DNA of 21,263 bases, taken from the NCBI GenBank assembly GCA_021813195.1, contig JAKALI010000013.1, positions 1 to 21,263 of the forward strand, in the 5' to 3' direction. Origin of the DNA: Pseudomonadota bacterium. Lineage in GTDB: Bacteria; Pseudomonadota; Alphaproteobacteria; Rhizobiales; Hyphomicrobiaceae. Every line of letters starts with the position of its first letter. Within the stretch, counting starts at the first letter, position 1. The translations under genes were made by a program, and so were the position numbers. The notes beneath the pieces were generated by a model. It made no database searches, was not told where the DNA came from, and saw only the letters and a program-made list of their open reading frames with translations. Below are positions 1 to 6,970 of the stretch, piece by piece.

Positions 1-246
1 CGTTGCACGTCCGCGCCGGTCTATGGCGCCATCATTACCATCGAGGAAGGTGTGCGCGTGTTCCGTCCGCTGCCCCCAGAACGCCATGTTATTATCAATC
101 CCGGTGGATCGACGCCGCTCAATCTGTCGTTCAACGAAACGCGCATCCAACACGAAAGCCGGGCCGTCAGCCATCACTCGCACACTCACCGCTATCCGCA
201 CTCGCCGCATTACCGCTCCTTCATTCCGGCGACATCGCTCGACTGA
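1..246 (+). CDS. 3' end of an unrecognised protein (partial)
   Basis: An open frame runs from the first base of the window to a TGA at 244-246, giving the last 81 residues of a protein whose start lies upstream. The visible part begins RCTSAPVYGAIITIEEG. It has a hydrophobic, beta-like stretch (VYGAIITI, later HVIINPGG) and a His/Ser/Tyr-rich tail (SHHSHTHRYPHSPHY) that could bind metal or simply be a flexible end. A GTG at 52 is in frame, but the upstream codons also read as protein, so I treat it as internal. The tail composition and position before truA suggest no function. I do not recognise the family. The frame is supported mainly by its being open to the window edge and by plausible amino-acid composition. 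Confidence 0.5.
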   Translation, partial: RCTSAPVYGAIITIEEGVRVFRPLPPERHVIINPGGSTPLNLSFNETRIQHESRAVSHHSHTHRYPHSPHYRSFIPATSLD

Positions 247-345
247 CGCGCCTTGAGCGAGGGCGCGTGAGGGCCTAAGGGTGGCGGCAAGGGTCCGTGT
301 GATCGACAGTTTGCACGGACCGCCGTCCCCTCATCGCCGCTCCGT

Positions 346-1104
346 ATGCCCCGTTATCGCCTCCTCATCGAATATGACGGCACGCCGTTCGTCGGCTGGC
401 AAATTCAGCCGGAGGGGCTATCCGTGCAGGGGGCCGTGCAACGCGCTGTCCACGCGTTTGCGGGCGAGAGCGTCGTCGTCAAGGCAGCCGGCCGGACGGA
501 TGCGGGCGTGCACGCGACCGGTCAAGTCGCGCACCTTGATCTGGCGCGGGATTGGCCCGCATCCCGCGTGCGCGACGCTTTGAATTTTCACCTGAAACCC
601 CATCCGGTGGCCGTGCTCGACTGCCGCATGGTCGACGCAAATTTTGATGCGCGTTTCAGCGCGATCAAACGCCACTACCGCTACCGTATCCTTGAACGCC
701 GCGCACGTCCCGTCCTCGATCGTGACCGTGTTTGGTGGGTTGCTCGTCCTCTCGATGCCGACGCAATGCGCCAAGCAGCGCAATATCTGATTGGCCGCCA
801 TGATTTCACGACGTTCCGCGCAGCGCAGTGTCAAGCGCCAAATCCAGTGCGCACGCTCGACCAACTGGACGTCGTGCGTCACGGCGAAGAGATCGTGATC
901 GCAACCTCCGCTCGGTCCTTCCTGCACAATCAGGTGCGCTCGATCGTCGGAACGCTGAAACTCGTCGGTGAAGGGAGATGGTCGGCGGAGGATGTGGCAG
1001 CAGCTCTGGCGGCCCGCGATCGCTCACGCTGTGGGCCCGTGGCACCGGCCTGTGGACTTTATCTGATCCAAGTCGACTATCCAGAGGACACCGCGGCATC
1101 CTGA
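346..1104 (+). CDS. truA: tRNA pseudouridine(38-40) synthase TruA
   Basis: TruA isomerises uridine to pseudouridine at positions 38-40 of the tRNA anticodon arm in the cytoplasm. The 252-residue product has the family's N-terminal signature ([17 protein letters not shown]) and the catalytic motif GRTDAGVHA, with the nucleophilic aspartate at residue 52. The later HFTTF-like segment ([11 protein letters not shown]) and the [13 protein letters not shown] motif, near residues 190-205, are also typical. Length matches the family (about 245-270). ATG 346 is the first Met in the frame and gives the expected N-terminus, although no clear Shine-Dalgarno sequence precedes it. In many Hyphomicrobiales truA follows def and fmt. 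Here an unrelated gene end lies upstream and a baeRF-type gene downstream, which keeps a translation theme. Assignment is secure. Confidence 0.97.
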   Translation: MPRYRLLIEYDGTPFVGWQIQPEGLSVQGAVQRAVHAFAGESVVVKAAGRTDAGVHATGQVAHLDLARDWPASRVRDALNFHLKPHPVAVLDCRMVDANFDARFSAIKRHYRYRILERRARPVLDRDRVWWVARPLDADAMRQAAQYLIGRHDFTTFRAAQCQAPNPVRTLDQLDVVRHGEEIVIATSARSFLHNQVRSIVGTLKLVGEGRWSAEDVAAALAARDRSRCGPVAPACGLYLIQVDYPEDTAAS

Positions 1105-1217
1105 CGGCTGGTATGGCCACGCTGCGACATTGATGCCGACGCGTGGGCGCCTTACATGGATTCAACCCAGCGAGTGATCACGCCTCTGCCTTTACGAGCA
1201 TCCCGAGGAGACCCTGC

Positions 1218-2336
1218 ATGTTGTATGTCGACACCCCGACGGCGAAGGATATTGCCAACCTCAACGCTGCACGCGCCGACGCCTGTGTCTCCATCTATCT
1301 GCCCACCACACCGCTGACGCAGGACATCGGGGCATCGCGCATCGCCCTGGGCAACTTGGTCAAACAGGCGCTCGCCCAACTCGATGACATCAAATTCGAT
1401 AAGCGCCGCCGTGCCTTGCTCGAAGATGGTTTCGCGATGCTCGCCGAAGACGACGAATTTTGGCGCGTGCAGGCCAATAGCCTCGCCATCTTTGCCACAC
1501 CTGACAAAGTGATCACCTTCCGTCTCGCCAACAAGCTCAAGCAAATGGTGGAGGTTTCCGACCGGTTCCATCTCAAGCCGCTGTTGCGTGCCGTCGCCTT
1601 CCCGCATGAAGCTTTCATTCTCGCGCTGTCTGAAAATCAGGTGCGCCTCATTCAAGTTTTCTCCGATATGCCCCCCGCCGAAATCAAGGTGCCGGGCTTG
1701 CCGAAGGACGCTGCGAGCTACCACCACAAAGCTTCACTGAATGAACGCTCGGCTTCAGGCCGCATTCATGGCGCGGAAGGCCAGCGCGTTCGCCATCTGC
1801 AGTATCTGCGCGCCATCGATGCAGCGTTACGACCCGTTCTGGCGGGCCGCGACACGCCGCTGATCCTTGCGGCCGTCGACCCGCTCGCCTCGCTGTATGG
1901 CAGCGTCAATACCTATCCCCACCTCCTGCCGGACATCATCCGCCAGAGCCCGGATCACATCAAGGACAGCGAACTCGCACGTCTCGCGATCCCCATTTTG
2001 GATGCTGCCTACACTGCGCAACTTGCCGAGCTTCATCGCCTGTATGAGACGCGCTCCAAACAGGGGCGCACGGCAACGGATCTGACCGATGCGGCGCGCG
2101 CAGCCACGTTCGGCGCCGTCGATACGCTGTTCGTCGACATCGACGAAGTCGTACCGGGTACCATCGACGACAACGGCGTTATCACCCTTGCCGATCATGA
2201 CAGCGCAACAACCTATGGCGTTGTAGATGAGATTGCGGGGCGGGTCCTCAACAGCGGCGGGCGCGTTCTGGCTGTGCGTCGTCCGGAAATTCCCGGCGGC
2301 AACAGCCTTGCCGCCATTCTGCGCTATCCGGTCTGA
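1218..2336 (+). CDS. Bacterial archaeo-eukaryotic release factor (baeRF)-type protein
   Basis: The 372-residue product resembles the baeRF group: bacterial proteins related to the eRF1/aRF1 and Pelota fold, proposed but not generally shown to act on ribosomes. Visible features are the N-terminal strand-rich segment with CVSIYLPTTPL, the middle segment EAFILALSENQVRLIQVF, and the C-terminal eRF1 domain-3-like part with GAVDTLFVDIDEVVPG and VLNSGGRVLAVRRPEIPGG. I see no GGQ peptide-release motif. The frame is open upstream to 1143, but ATG 1218 is preferred because GAGGAG lies at 1205-1210 and the conserved part starts there (MLYVDTPT). The gene lies between truA and the ABC-F gene on the same strand, consistent with a translation-linked role. 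The exact baeRF subfamily cannot be assigned by eye. Confidence 0.8.
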   Translation: MLYVDTPTAKDIANLNAARADACVSIYLPTTPLTQDIGASRIALGNLVKQALAQLDDIKFDKRRRALLEDGFAMLAEDDEFWRVQANSLAIFATPDKVITFRLANKLKQMVEVSDRFHLKPLLRAVAFPHEAFILALSENQVRLIQVFSDMPPAEIKVPGLPKDAASYHHKASLNERSASGRIHGAEGQRVRHLQYLRAIDAALRPVLAGRDTPLILAAVDPLASLYGSVNTYPHLLPDIIRQSPDHIKDSELARLAIPILDAAYTAQLAELHRLYETRSKQGRTATDLTDAARAATFGAVDTLFVDIDEVVPGTIDDNGVITLADHDSATTYGVVDEIAGRVLNSGGRVLAVRRPEIPGGNSLAAILRYPV

Positions 2337-2370
2337 TCCGCACGCACCTTCAAAAGCAGACCAGCGAGGC

Positions 2371-2391
2371 AGGCCGCCGCAGGGCGGGCCT
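2371..2391. other. GC-rich hairpin between baeRF and uup
   Basis: AGGCCGCC (2371-2378) can pair with GGCGGGCCT (2383-2391) around a GCAG loop, with one bulged G. It sits in the 120-base gap before uup. No T-tract follows, so a rho-independent terminator is not supported. It may be a processing or pausing hairpin, or chance in GC-rich DNA. Confidence 0.25.
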
Positions 2392-2456
2392 CGACGGGGG
2401 GCGGCTGTCCGGATATGACCGGCGCCGCCGTTCCCTTTCAGCAAACCAGGACCTTC

Positions 2457-4271
2457 ATGGCCCCGGCCCTTTTGAGCTTGAGCGACATCCATTTGACCTT
2501 CGGAGGGGTTCCGCTCCTGGAGGGTGCGAGCCTGAACGTTGAGCCCGGCGATCGAATCTGTCTCGTAGGGCGCAATGGTTCGGGCAAGTCGACGTTGCTC
2601 AAGATTGCCGCCGGCCTCGTCGATCCCGATCGCGGTGAGCGCTTTCGGCAACCTGGCGCCGACATCCGCTATCTGGCGCAGGAACCCGATCTGGACGGGT
2701 TCGTCACCGCACGCGACTACGTGGCGGCGGGGTTGAGCGCAGACCAAAGCATCCACGAAGCCGCCATCATTCTTGAGGAACTGGGGCTCAATGGCTCTAC
2801 GCCAACCGCGACGATGTCTGGCGGTGAGGGACGACGAGCTGCCATCGCGCGCGCCCTTGTCGGAACGCCCGACGTTCTCCTGCTGGACGAACCGACGAAC
2901 CACCTCGACATCCACGCCATCGAAGCGCTTGAAAAACGGCTGAACGCCCTTCGCTCGGCCGTCGTGCTGATCAGTCACGACCGACGGTTTCTTGAAAATC
3001 TCTCGCGCAAGACCGTGTGGATCGACCGCGGTCAGACGCGCTTTCTTGATGCCAGCTTTAAATCATTCGAAGCGTGGCGCGACAAAGTTCTGGAAGAGGA
3101 AGAAACCGAGCGCCACAAACTCGATCGCAAGATCGCGCGCGAGGATCAATGGATGCACGGTGGCGTGACGGCGCGTCGAAAACGCAACGTGCGGCGTGTG
3201 CGCGAACTTGCCGAGTTGCGCAAGGAGCGGCGGGAACAGCGCCACGTCTCAGGCAACGTTCGGCTTGCAACGGCGGACAGCGGCATGTCCAGCCGGCTCA
3301 TCGTGGAGGCACGCAGCATTTCGAAGACACTGGGTGGGCGCGCCCTCGTCTCAGAATTCTCGACGACCATCCTGCGCGGTGACCGGCTAGCCCTGGTCGG
3401 CCCCAACGGCGTGGGTAAGACGACGCTCCTCAAAATGCTGACCGGACAGCTTGCCCCCGACAGTGGCCATGTGCGTCTCGGCCAGAGTCTCAATCTCGTC
3501 ACCCTCGATCAGCGGCGCGACGAACTCAATCCGGATTGGTCGCTCATGGAGGCGTTGACAGGCGGCCGGGGCGATCAAGTTGTCATCAATGGCAAGGCGC
3601 GCCACGTGGCCAGCTACATGAAGGACTTTCTGTTCACATCTCAGCAGATGCGCTCGCCGGTGCGCGTCCTATCGGGAGGTGAACGGGGACGGCTGATGCT
3701 GGCACGCGCACTTGCCAAGCCGTCTAACGTCCTCGTGCTCGATGAGCCGACCAACGACCTTGATCTTGAAACACTCGATCTGTTGCAGGAATTGCTCGCC
3801 GAGTATCCCGGCACCGTCCTGCTTGTCAGCCACGATCGCGACTTCCTCGACCGTGTCGCCACGAGTGTCATTGTTGCGGAAGGCGGGGGCCGATGGGTGG
3901 AGTATGCGGGCGGGTATTCTGACATGCTGGCCCAGCGCCGCCACATCCTTCCGACCACCGAGGGGCTTCCCCCCACGAAGCGCGCGACGACGGCGCCCCC
4001 GACGGCCGCGGCCGCGGCTCCCGTTCGGCCTCGGAGAAAATTGTCGTATAAAGATCAACTGGCTCTCGATACCTTACCCGCGCGCATCGACGCCTTAGGA
4101 GCGGAGCGGACACGCCTGGAGGCGCAACTGGCCGACCCGACCCTATATGTCCGGGATCCAGTCACATTTGCCGGGCTTTCAAAGCGTCTGGAGACACTTT
4201 CGGTGGAGTTGGCCTCTGCTGAAGACCAGTGGCTGGAGTTGGAACTGCGCCGCGCCGATCTTGAAAGCTAA
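2457..4271 (+). CDS. uup: ABC-F family ATPase, Uup type
   Basis: This 604-residue soluble ABC-F protein has two ATPase cassettes and no membrane segments. Cassette 1 has Walker A GRNGSGKS at 38-45, signature SGGEG near 121 and Walker B with D144-E145 (LLLDEPTNHLD). Cassette 2 has Walker A GPNGVGKT at 315-322, signature SGGERG from 406 and Walker B with D429-E430 (VLDEPTNDLD). The linker between cassettes is charged and helical (about 205-275), as in ABC-F proteins that reach into the ribosomal E site. A Pro/Ala tether near 500-535 leads to a C-terminal coiled coil starting KLSYKDQLALD, which is typical of Uup. In E. coli, Uup affects transposon excision and ribosome-linked processes. An in-frame ATG at 2415 would add 14 residues. 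I prefer 2457 because family members begin MAPxLL and AGGA lies just upstream. Confidence 0.93.
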   Translation: MAPALLSLSDIHLTFGGVPLLEGASLNVEPGDRICLVGRNGSGKSTLLKIAAGLVDPDRGERFRQPGADIRYLAQEPDLDGFVTARDYVAAGLSADQSIHEAAIILEELGLNGSTPTATMSGGEGRRAAIARALVGTPDVLLLDEPTNHLDIHAIEALEKRLNALRSAVVLISHDRRFLENLSRKTVWIDRGQTRFLDASFKSFEAWRDKVLEEEETERHKLDRKIAREDQWMHGGVTARRKRNVRRVRELAELRKERREQRHVSGNVRLATADSGMSSRLIVEARSISKTLGGRALVSEFSTTILRGDRLALVGPNGVGKTTLLKMLTGQLAPDSGHVRLGQSLNLVTLDQRRDELNPDWSLMEALTGGRGDQVVINGKARHVASYMKDFLFTSQQMRSPVRVLSGGERGRLMLARALAKPSNVLVLDEPTNDLDLETLDLLQELLAEYPGTVLLVSHDRDFLDRVATSVIVAEGGGRWVEYAGGYSDMLAQRRHILPTTEGLPPTKRATTAPPTAAAAAPVRPRRKLSYKDQLALDTLPARIDALGAERTRLEAQLADPTLYVRDPVTFAGLSKRLETLSVELASAEDQWLELELRRADLES

Positions 4272-4307
4272 AAATTTGGCAATCTCTCGCCAGCAAGATG
4301 CACCACG

Positions 4308-4335
4308 CTTGAAGCTGACGCGCCAAGTCCCATAT
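4308..4335 (+). promoter_or_regulatory. RpoH (sigma-32) heat-shock promoter of hsp20
   Basis: A -35 element CTTGAA (4308-4313) and a -10 element CCCATAT (4329-4335) are separated by 15 bases. This fits the sigma-32 consensus (CTTGAA / CCCATNT) very closely, and it lies about 130 bases ahead of an Hsp20 gene. Transcription would start near 4342, leaving a leader of about 120 bases. Confidence 0.85.
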
Positions 4336-4341
4336 CTCGGA

Positions 4342-4457
4342 CGAAAGCCTTAAGTCCGGAGCGCGAGATTGATTCCGCAGCGTCGGGATGAGGAAATATC
4401 CGAGGATGCCAATCGAAGGGTCCACGGATTTGACCGGTCGCTTATGGAAAGGACCAA
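4342..4457 (+). promoter_or_regulatory. ROSE-like RNA thermometer in the hsp20 leader
   Basis: ROSE elements are 5' leaders of rhizobial small heat-shock genes that mask the ribosome-binding site at low temperature and melt on heating. Here the last hairpin pairs GGTC (4436-4439) with GACC (4452-4455), enclosing the Shine-Dalgarno AAGGA (4449-4453). The left arm holds TCGCT (4438-4442), which matches the ROSE motif UYGCU. Opposite AGGA it gives the characteristic layout of U-A, Y-G, a G-G mismatch (4440/4451), a bulged C and U-A. Upstream, TCGGGAT (4383-4389) can pair with ATCCGA (4398-4403) as another hairpin with one bulged G. The leader length (about 120 nt) and the downstream gene fit the family. 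The upstream boundary is inferred from the promoter. Confidence 0.75.
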
Positions 4458-4462
4458 ATGAG

Positions 4463-4903
4463 ATGACGCGGATGACGATGATGTCGAACCCCCTGCTGTT
4501 GGGGTTTGAGGAAATCGAGCGGCTGATTGAGCGTGCGGGAAAGAATGCCGGGGGGTTCCCGCCCTACAACATTGAGCGAATTGCCGGTGCTGATGGCGGA
4601 CCGGAGATCTTGCGGATCACGCTCGCGGTGGCAGGGTTTAAACGCGACGACATCGAAATTACCCTCGAGGATCGTCATCTGACCGTGAAGGGGCGAACTC
4701 AGGACGATGCACCGCGCGAATATCTTTACCGCGGGATCGCGGCGAGGCAATTTTCCAAGACCTTCGTCCTTGCCGATGGTATCGAGGTGCGCGGCGCCGT
4801 TCTGGAAAACGGTTTGTTGGCAATCGATCTCGTTCGCCATGAGCCAGAGAAGCTCGTGCGCAAGATCGTCATCGACGGTGCGGGAGAGAAAATACATCCC
4901 TAG
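4463..4903 (+). CDS. Small heat-shock protein, Hsp20/alpha-crystallin family
   Basis: The product is an ATP-independent chaperone that holds unfolding proteins in large oligomers. The 146 residues contain a short N-terminal region starting MTRMTMMSNPLLLGFEEIER, then an alpha-crystallin domain from about residue 35 (PPYNIERIA) to 140. The domain includes RITLAVAGFKRDDIEI, HLTVKGR and the family's ENGLLAIDL version of the A-x-x-x-N-G-x-L motif. A frame-open ATG at 4388 exists, but ATG 4463 has AAGGA nine bases upstream and yields the N-terminus seen in rhizobial class A Hsp20 proteins. A sigma-32 promoter and ROSE-like leader precede it, and a DUF1150 gene follows. An out-of-frame ATG at 4458 begins a two-codon ORF (ATG AGA TGA) overlapping the real start. 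Confidence 0.95.
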   Translation: MTRMTMMSNPLLLGFEEIERLIERAGKNAGGFPPYNIERIAGADGGPEILRITLAVAGFKRDDIEITLEDRHLTVKGRTQDDAPREYLYRGIAARQFSKTFVLADGIEVRGAVLENGLLAIDLVRHEPEKLVRKIVIDGAGEKIHP

Positions 4904-4927
4904 GTGCTGGGCTGCTACAGCCTCACC
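4903..4927 (+). terminator. Hairpin just after hsp20 (possible attenuator or 3' stabiliser)
   Basis: GGTG (4903-4906) pairs with CACC (4924-4927), and GGCTG (4910-4914) pairs with CAGCC (4918-4922) around a CTA loop. The structure begins at the last base of the hsp20 stop codon. There is no T-tract, so complete intrinsic termination is unlikely. It may reduce read-through into the DUF1150 gene or protect the hsp20 message. Confidence 0.35.
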
Positions 4928-5002
4928 GTCAGAATCGTGGGACACTCATGCGCGGTAGGGGTCGGCTCATCCTGATCTTCCGCCCCGCGTGACGTCTGCC
5001 CG

Positions 5003-5016
5003 TCTCCTCCTGGAGG
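5003..5016 (+). promoter_or_regulatory. Hairpin masking the ribosome-binding site of the DUF1150 gene
   Basis: CTCC (5004-5007) can pair with GGAG (5012-5015), with a flanking T-G wobble (5003/5016) and a TCCT loop. The right arm is the very strong Shine-Dalgarno GGAGGA for ATG 5026. The geometry (short stem exactly over the SD) resembles the terminal hairpin of ROSE elements, though the UYGCU motif is absent. A second temperature-sensitive translational switch in the same unit is possible but not shown. Confidence 0.4.
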
Positions 5017-5025
5017 AAGTGCGTC

Positions 5026-5331
5026 ATGAATACGAATGAACCGAATAAGAAGGCAAAATCACCTGTCGTGGCGGAGCGCGAGGCCCGCGCGACTCCCATC
5101 ATGAGTCAAATCGAACTGGCTCGTCTTGGCGGAGGCAAGCTCGCCTACATCAAAGTGTTGGATACGGACGAAGCACGCCAGATGTTCCCAGCAGTGGAAG
5201 GCTTGCCAGCGGGTATTCAACTGTTCGCCCTGCATGCGGCTGATGGTACGCCCATCGCCCTCACCGACTCGCGCCAAGCGGCTCTCAGTCATGCCATGGA
5301 AGGCGAACTGGCCGTGGCGAGCATTCACTGA
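5026..5331 (+). CDS. DUF1150 family protein
   Basis: The 101-residue product matches DUF1150, a small alphaproteobacterial family without a known biochemical role. The recognisable core runs from about residue 27 (SQIELARLGGGKLAYIK) through FPAVEGLPAGIQLFALHAADGTPIALTDSR to the end. The first 25 residues are charged and probably disordered. There is no signal peptide or membrane segment. The start is fixed by GGAGGA at 5012-5017, nine bases from ATG. DUF1150 genes are commonly found beside hsp20 in Hyphomicrobiales, as here (122-base gap), so a role linked to small heat-shock proteins or proteotoxic stress is a reasonable inference. A strong terminator follows about 40 bases downstream. Confidence 0.88.
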   Translation: MNTNEPNKKAKSPVVAEREARATPIMSQIELARLGGGKLAYIKVLDTDEARQMFPAVEGLPAGIQLFALHAADGTPIALTDSRQAALSHAMEGELAVASIH

Positions 5332-5373
5332 TCGCGAACGATTGTTCCCCGCACAACAATGACAGAAAGGGCA

Positions 5374-5405
5374 ACAGGCCCCGTTCGCCGGGGCCTGTCG
5401 CTTTT
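5374..5405 (+). terminator. Rho-independent terminator after the DUF1150 gene
   Basis: A perfect 10-bp stem pairs ACAGGCCCCG (5374-5383) with CGGGGCCTGT (5389-5398) around a TTCGC loop and is followed by CGCTTTT. It ends the hsp20-DUF1150 unit and separates it from the convergent SDR gene. The T-run is short, but the stem is very strong. Confidence 0.85.
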
Positions 5406-5438
5406 GAGAGCTCAGAGCCGATACCGGGGACTTTGCAA

Positions 5439-6425
5439 CTAACCGCGATAACGCATGTCGTACTGGCCCTTGGGCCGGTAGGCTTCTAGGTACTCCGGAA
5501 CGACCGCGCCGATTGAGCGTAAATCGCCAACGCCTAAAGCAGCGATCGTGCGCCCCTCGTCGATGGCGCTTTGACTGACGACATTGTCGCGTTCCAACAT
5601 CCGCACTTGATCGAGTGTGATTGGCCGCAAGCAGTTTGGCAGCGGCCACGTTGCGAGCGCCTGCAACTTTGCCAACCAGAACGGCAGGTTCACAAGACTC
5701 CGGGAGCGACCGGAGTAGGCCAGCGTTCGCTCAAGCAACTCGCGGAAGGTCAAGACCTCCGGCCCCCCGATTTCATAAACCGTACCCGGGCGCCCTTTGC
5801 CTTCGACGGCCGCCTGGATCGCGCGCGCCAGATCGCCGACGAAAATGGGTTGAAACCGCGTGCGCCCGCCCCCGATCGCCGGCAGCACCGGCGAGATGCG
5901 CGCCATGGCGGCGAAACGATTGAAGAACTCGTCCTCTGGCCCAAAAACAATCGACGGGCGCAAAATAATTGCTTCCGGGAACTCGGCCAGGACAGCCTTC
6001 TCGCCATCGGCCTTGGAGCGGGCGTAGCGCGATGGCGAGGCGCTGTCGGCGCCGATCGCTGAGATGTGCACGAGGCGTTTGACGCCGGCCGCGCGTGCGG
6101 CCTGGGCGATTGCACGCGGGCCCGCGACGTGGATAGCCTCAAAAGTCTGCTGGCCGCTACTCGCAAGCACGCCGACCGAGATGACGACCGCATCCGCACC
6201 CGCAACGGCCGCTGCGACAGAGTCCGGATAGCGCAGGTTGGCTTGAACCGCATGGATTTGGCCAACTGCACCCATCGGCTGCAAGTGGCCGGCCAAATCG
6301 GGTCGCCGCGATGCGGCGCGAATGCGCCAGCCGCTGCGGGCGAGTGCGCGCACGGCATGGCGTCCGACGAACCCGGGTCCGCCGAAAATCGTCACCAGCT
6401 GCCCGGCCTGTCCCGCACTCGCCAT
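5439..6425 (-). CDS. NAD(P)-binding SDR protein, complex I NDUFA9-like
   Basis: This 328-residue atypical short-chain dehydrogenase/reductase resembles the NDUFA9 subfamily, whose mitochondrial member is an accessory subunit of respiratory complex I. A Rossmann fold starts at residue 10 with VTIFGGPGFVGRH, the glycine-rich dinucleotide site at 15-21. HISAIGADS (about 120-128) and Y134-x3-K138 (YARSK) form the SDR active-site region. LRPSIVFGPEDEFFNRF and the FQPIFVGDLARAI segment are typical of NDUFA9-like proteins. The frame is open upstream to 6536. ATG 6425 is chosen because GAGGA lies upstream and the Rossmann strand then begins close to the N-terminus. It is convergent with the DUF1150 gene and divergent from the tRNA. 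The substrate, if any, is unknown. Confidence 0.88.
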   Translation of the reverse strand: MASAGQAGQLVTIFGGPGFVGRHAVRALARSGWRIRAASRRPDLAGHLQPMGAVGQIHAVQANLRYPDSVAAAVAGADAVVISVGVLASSGQQTFEAIHVAGPRAIAQAARAAGVKRLVHISAIGADSASPSRYARSKADGEKAVLAEFPEAIILRPSIVFGPEDEFFNRFAAMARISPVLPAIGGGRTRFQPIFVGDLARAIQAAVEGKGRPGTVYEIGGPEVLTFRELLERTLAYSGRSRSLVNLPFWLAKLQALATWPLPNCLRPITLDQVRMLERDNVVSQSAIDEGRTIAALGVGDLRSIGAVVPEYLEAYRPKGQYDMRYRG

Positions 6426-6529
6426 CGTCCGATCCTCGCTGCCTCTTAGCACCCGCCGATCCGTGCGTGGCGCAATTGGTTGCACCCCACGATCACGATC
6501 TGCCGAGTGTGTAGTGCGCGAGGCCACAA

Positions 6530-6558
6530 TTGACAACGTGACCGCGTGCCTCTAACTG
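6530..6558 (+). promoter_or_regulatory. Housekeeping promoter for tRNA-Leu
   Basis: A perfect -35 hexamer TTGACA (6530-6535) lies 17 bases from TAACTG (6553-6558), a partial match to the -10. The tRNA 5' end is about 20 bases further on, a usual distance for a tRNA transcript leader. Confidence 0.55.
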
Positions 6559-6578
6559 CTGGTGCGCGTTGATTGCAT

Positions 6579-6663
<85 letters not shown>

Positions 6664-6970
6664 GTCTGATTTGCGGGATTCCATCCGCCAACCCATCGCG
6701 CGAGTTGCGCTGAGAGGCAATCCGCGAACCGCAACTGTGCGGCTATCGTGAATTGTGCCATGCTGACCGCCAACCTGTTCTGCGCGGTGCGGCCCCAACA
6801 CTCCCGCGAAGCCCATTATCAGACCTGTTCGGGCGGTTTGCCACCGGCCGCAAGAAACTTGTGTCAGCGGTGCACGGTTCGGGTTGCCCTGTCTCGGGCC
6901 GATCGGCTCTAATCGCCCGGCGGCGCACCCTCCCCCCGCCGCGCTAAACTCAACCTCCCACACTCGCCGA
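6664..6970. other. Gene-free stretch between tRNA-Leu and the M48 gene
   Basis: These 307 bases hold no convincing gene. Open frames here have no ribosome-binding site or recognisable protein features and cross the tRNA or the neighbouring gene. A small hairpin, CCGCA (6729-6733) with TGCGG (6738-6742), lies about 65 bases after the tRNA but lacks a T-tract, so no clear terminator is visible. Confidence 0.6.

Noticed and set aside
1827..2978. Long minus-strand open frame (383 codons) across the baeRF/uup junction
   Set aside because: It lies antisense to two well-supported genes, has no recognisable domain and arises from GC-rich codon structure.
5750..6358. Minus-strand 202-codon frame inside the SDR gene region
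   Set aside because: A shifted frame on the same strand as the real gene, with low-complexity Arg/Ser/Ala content and no start signal.
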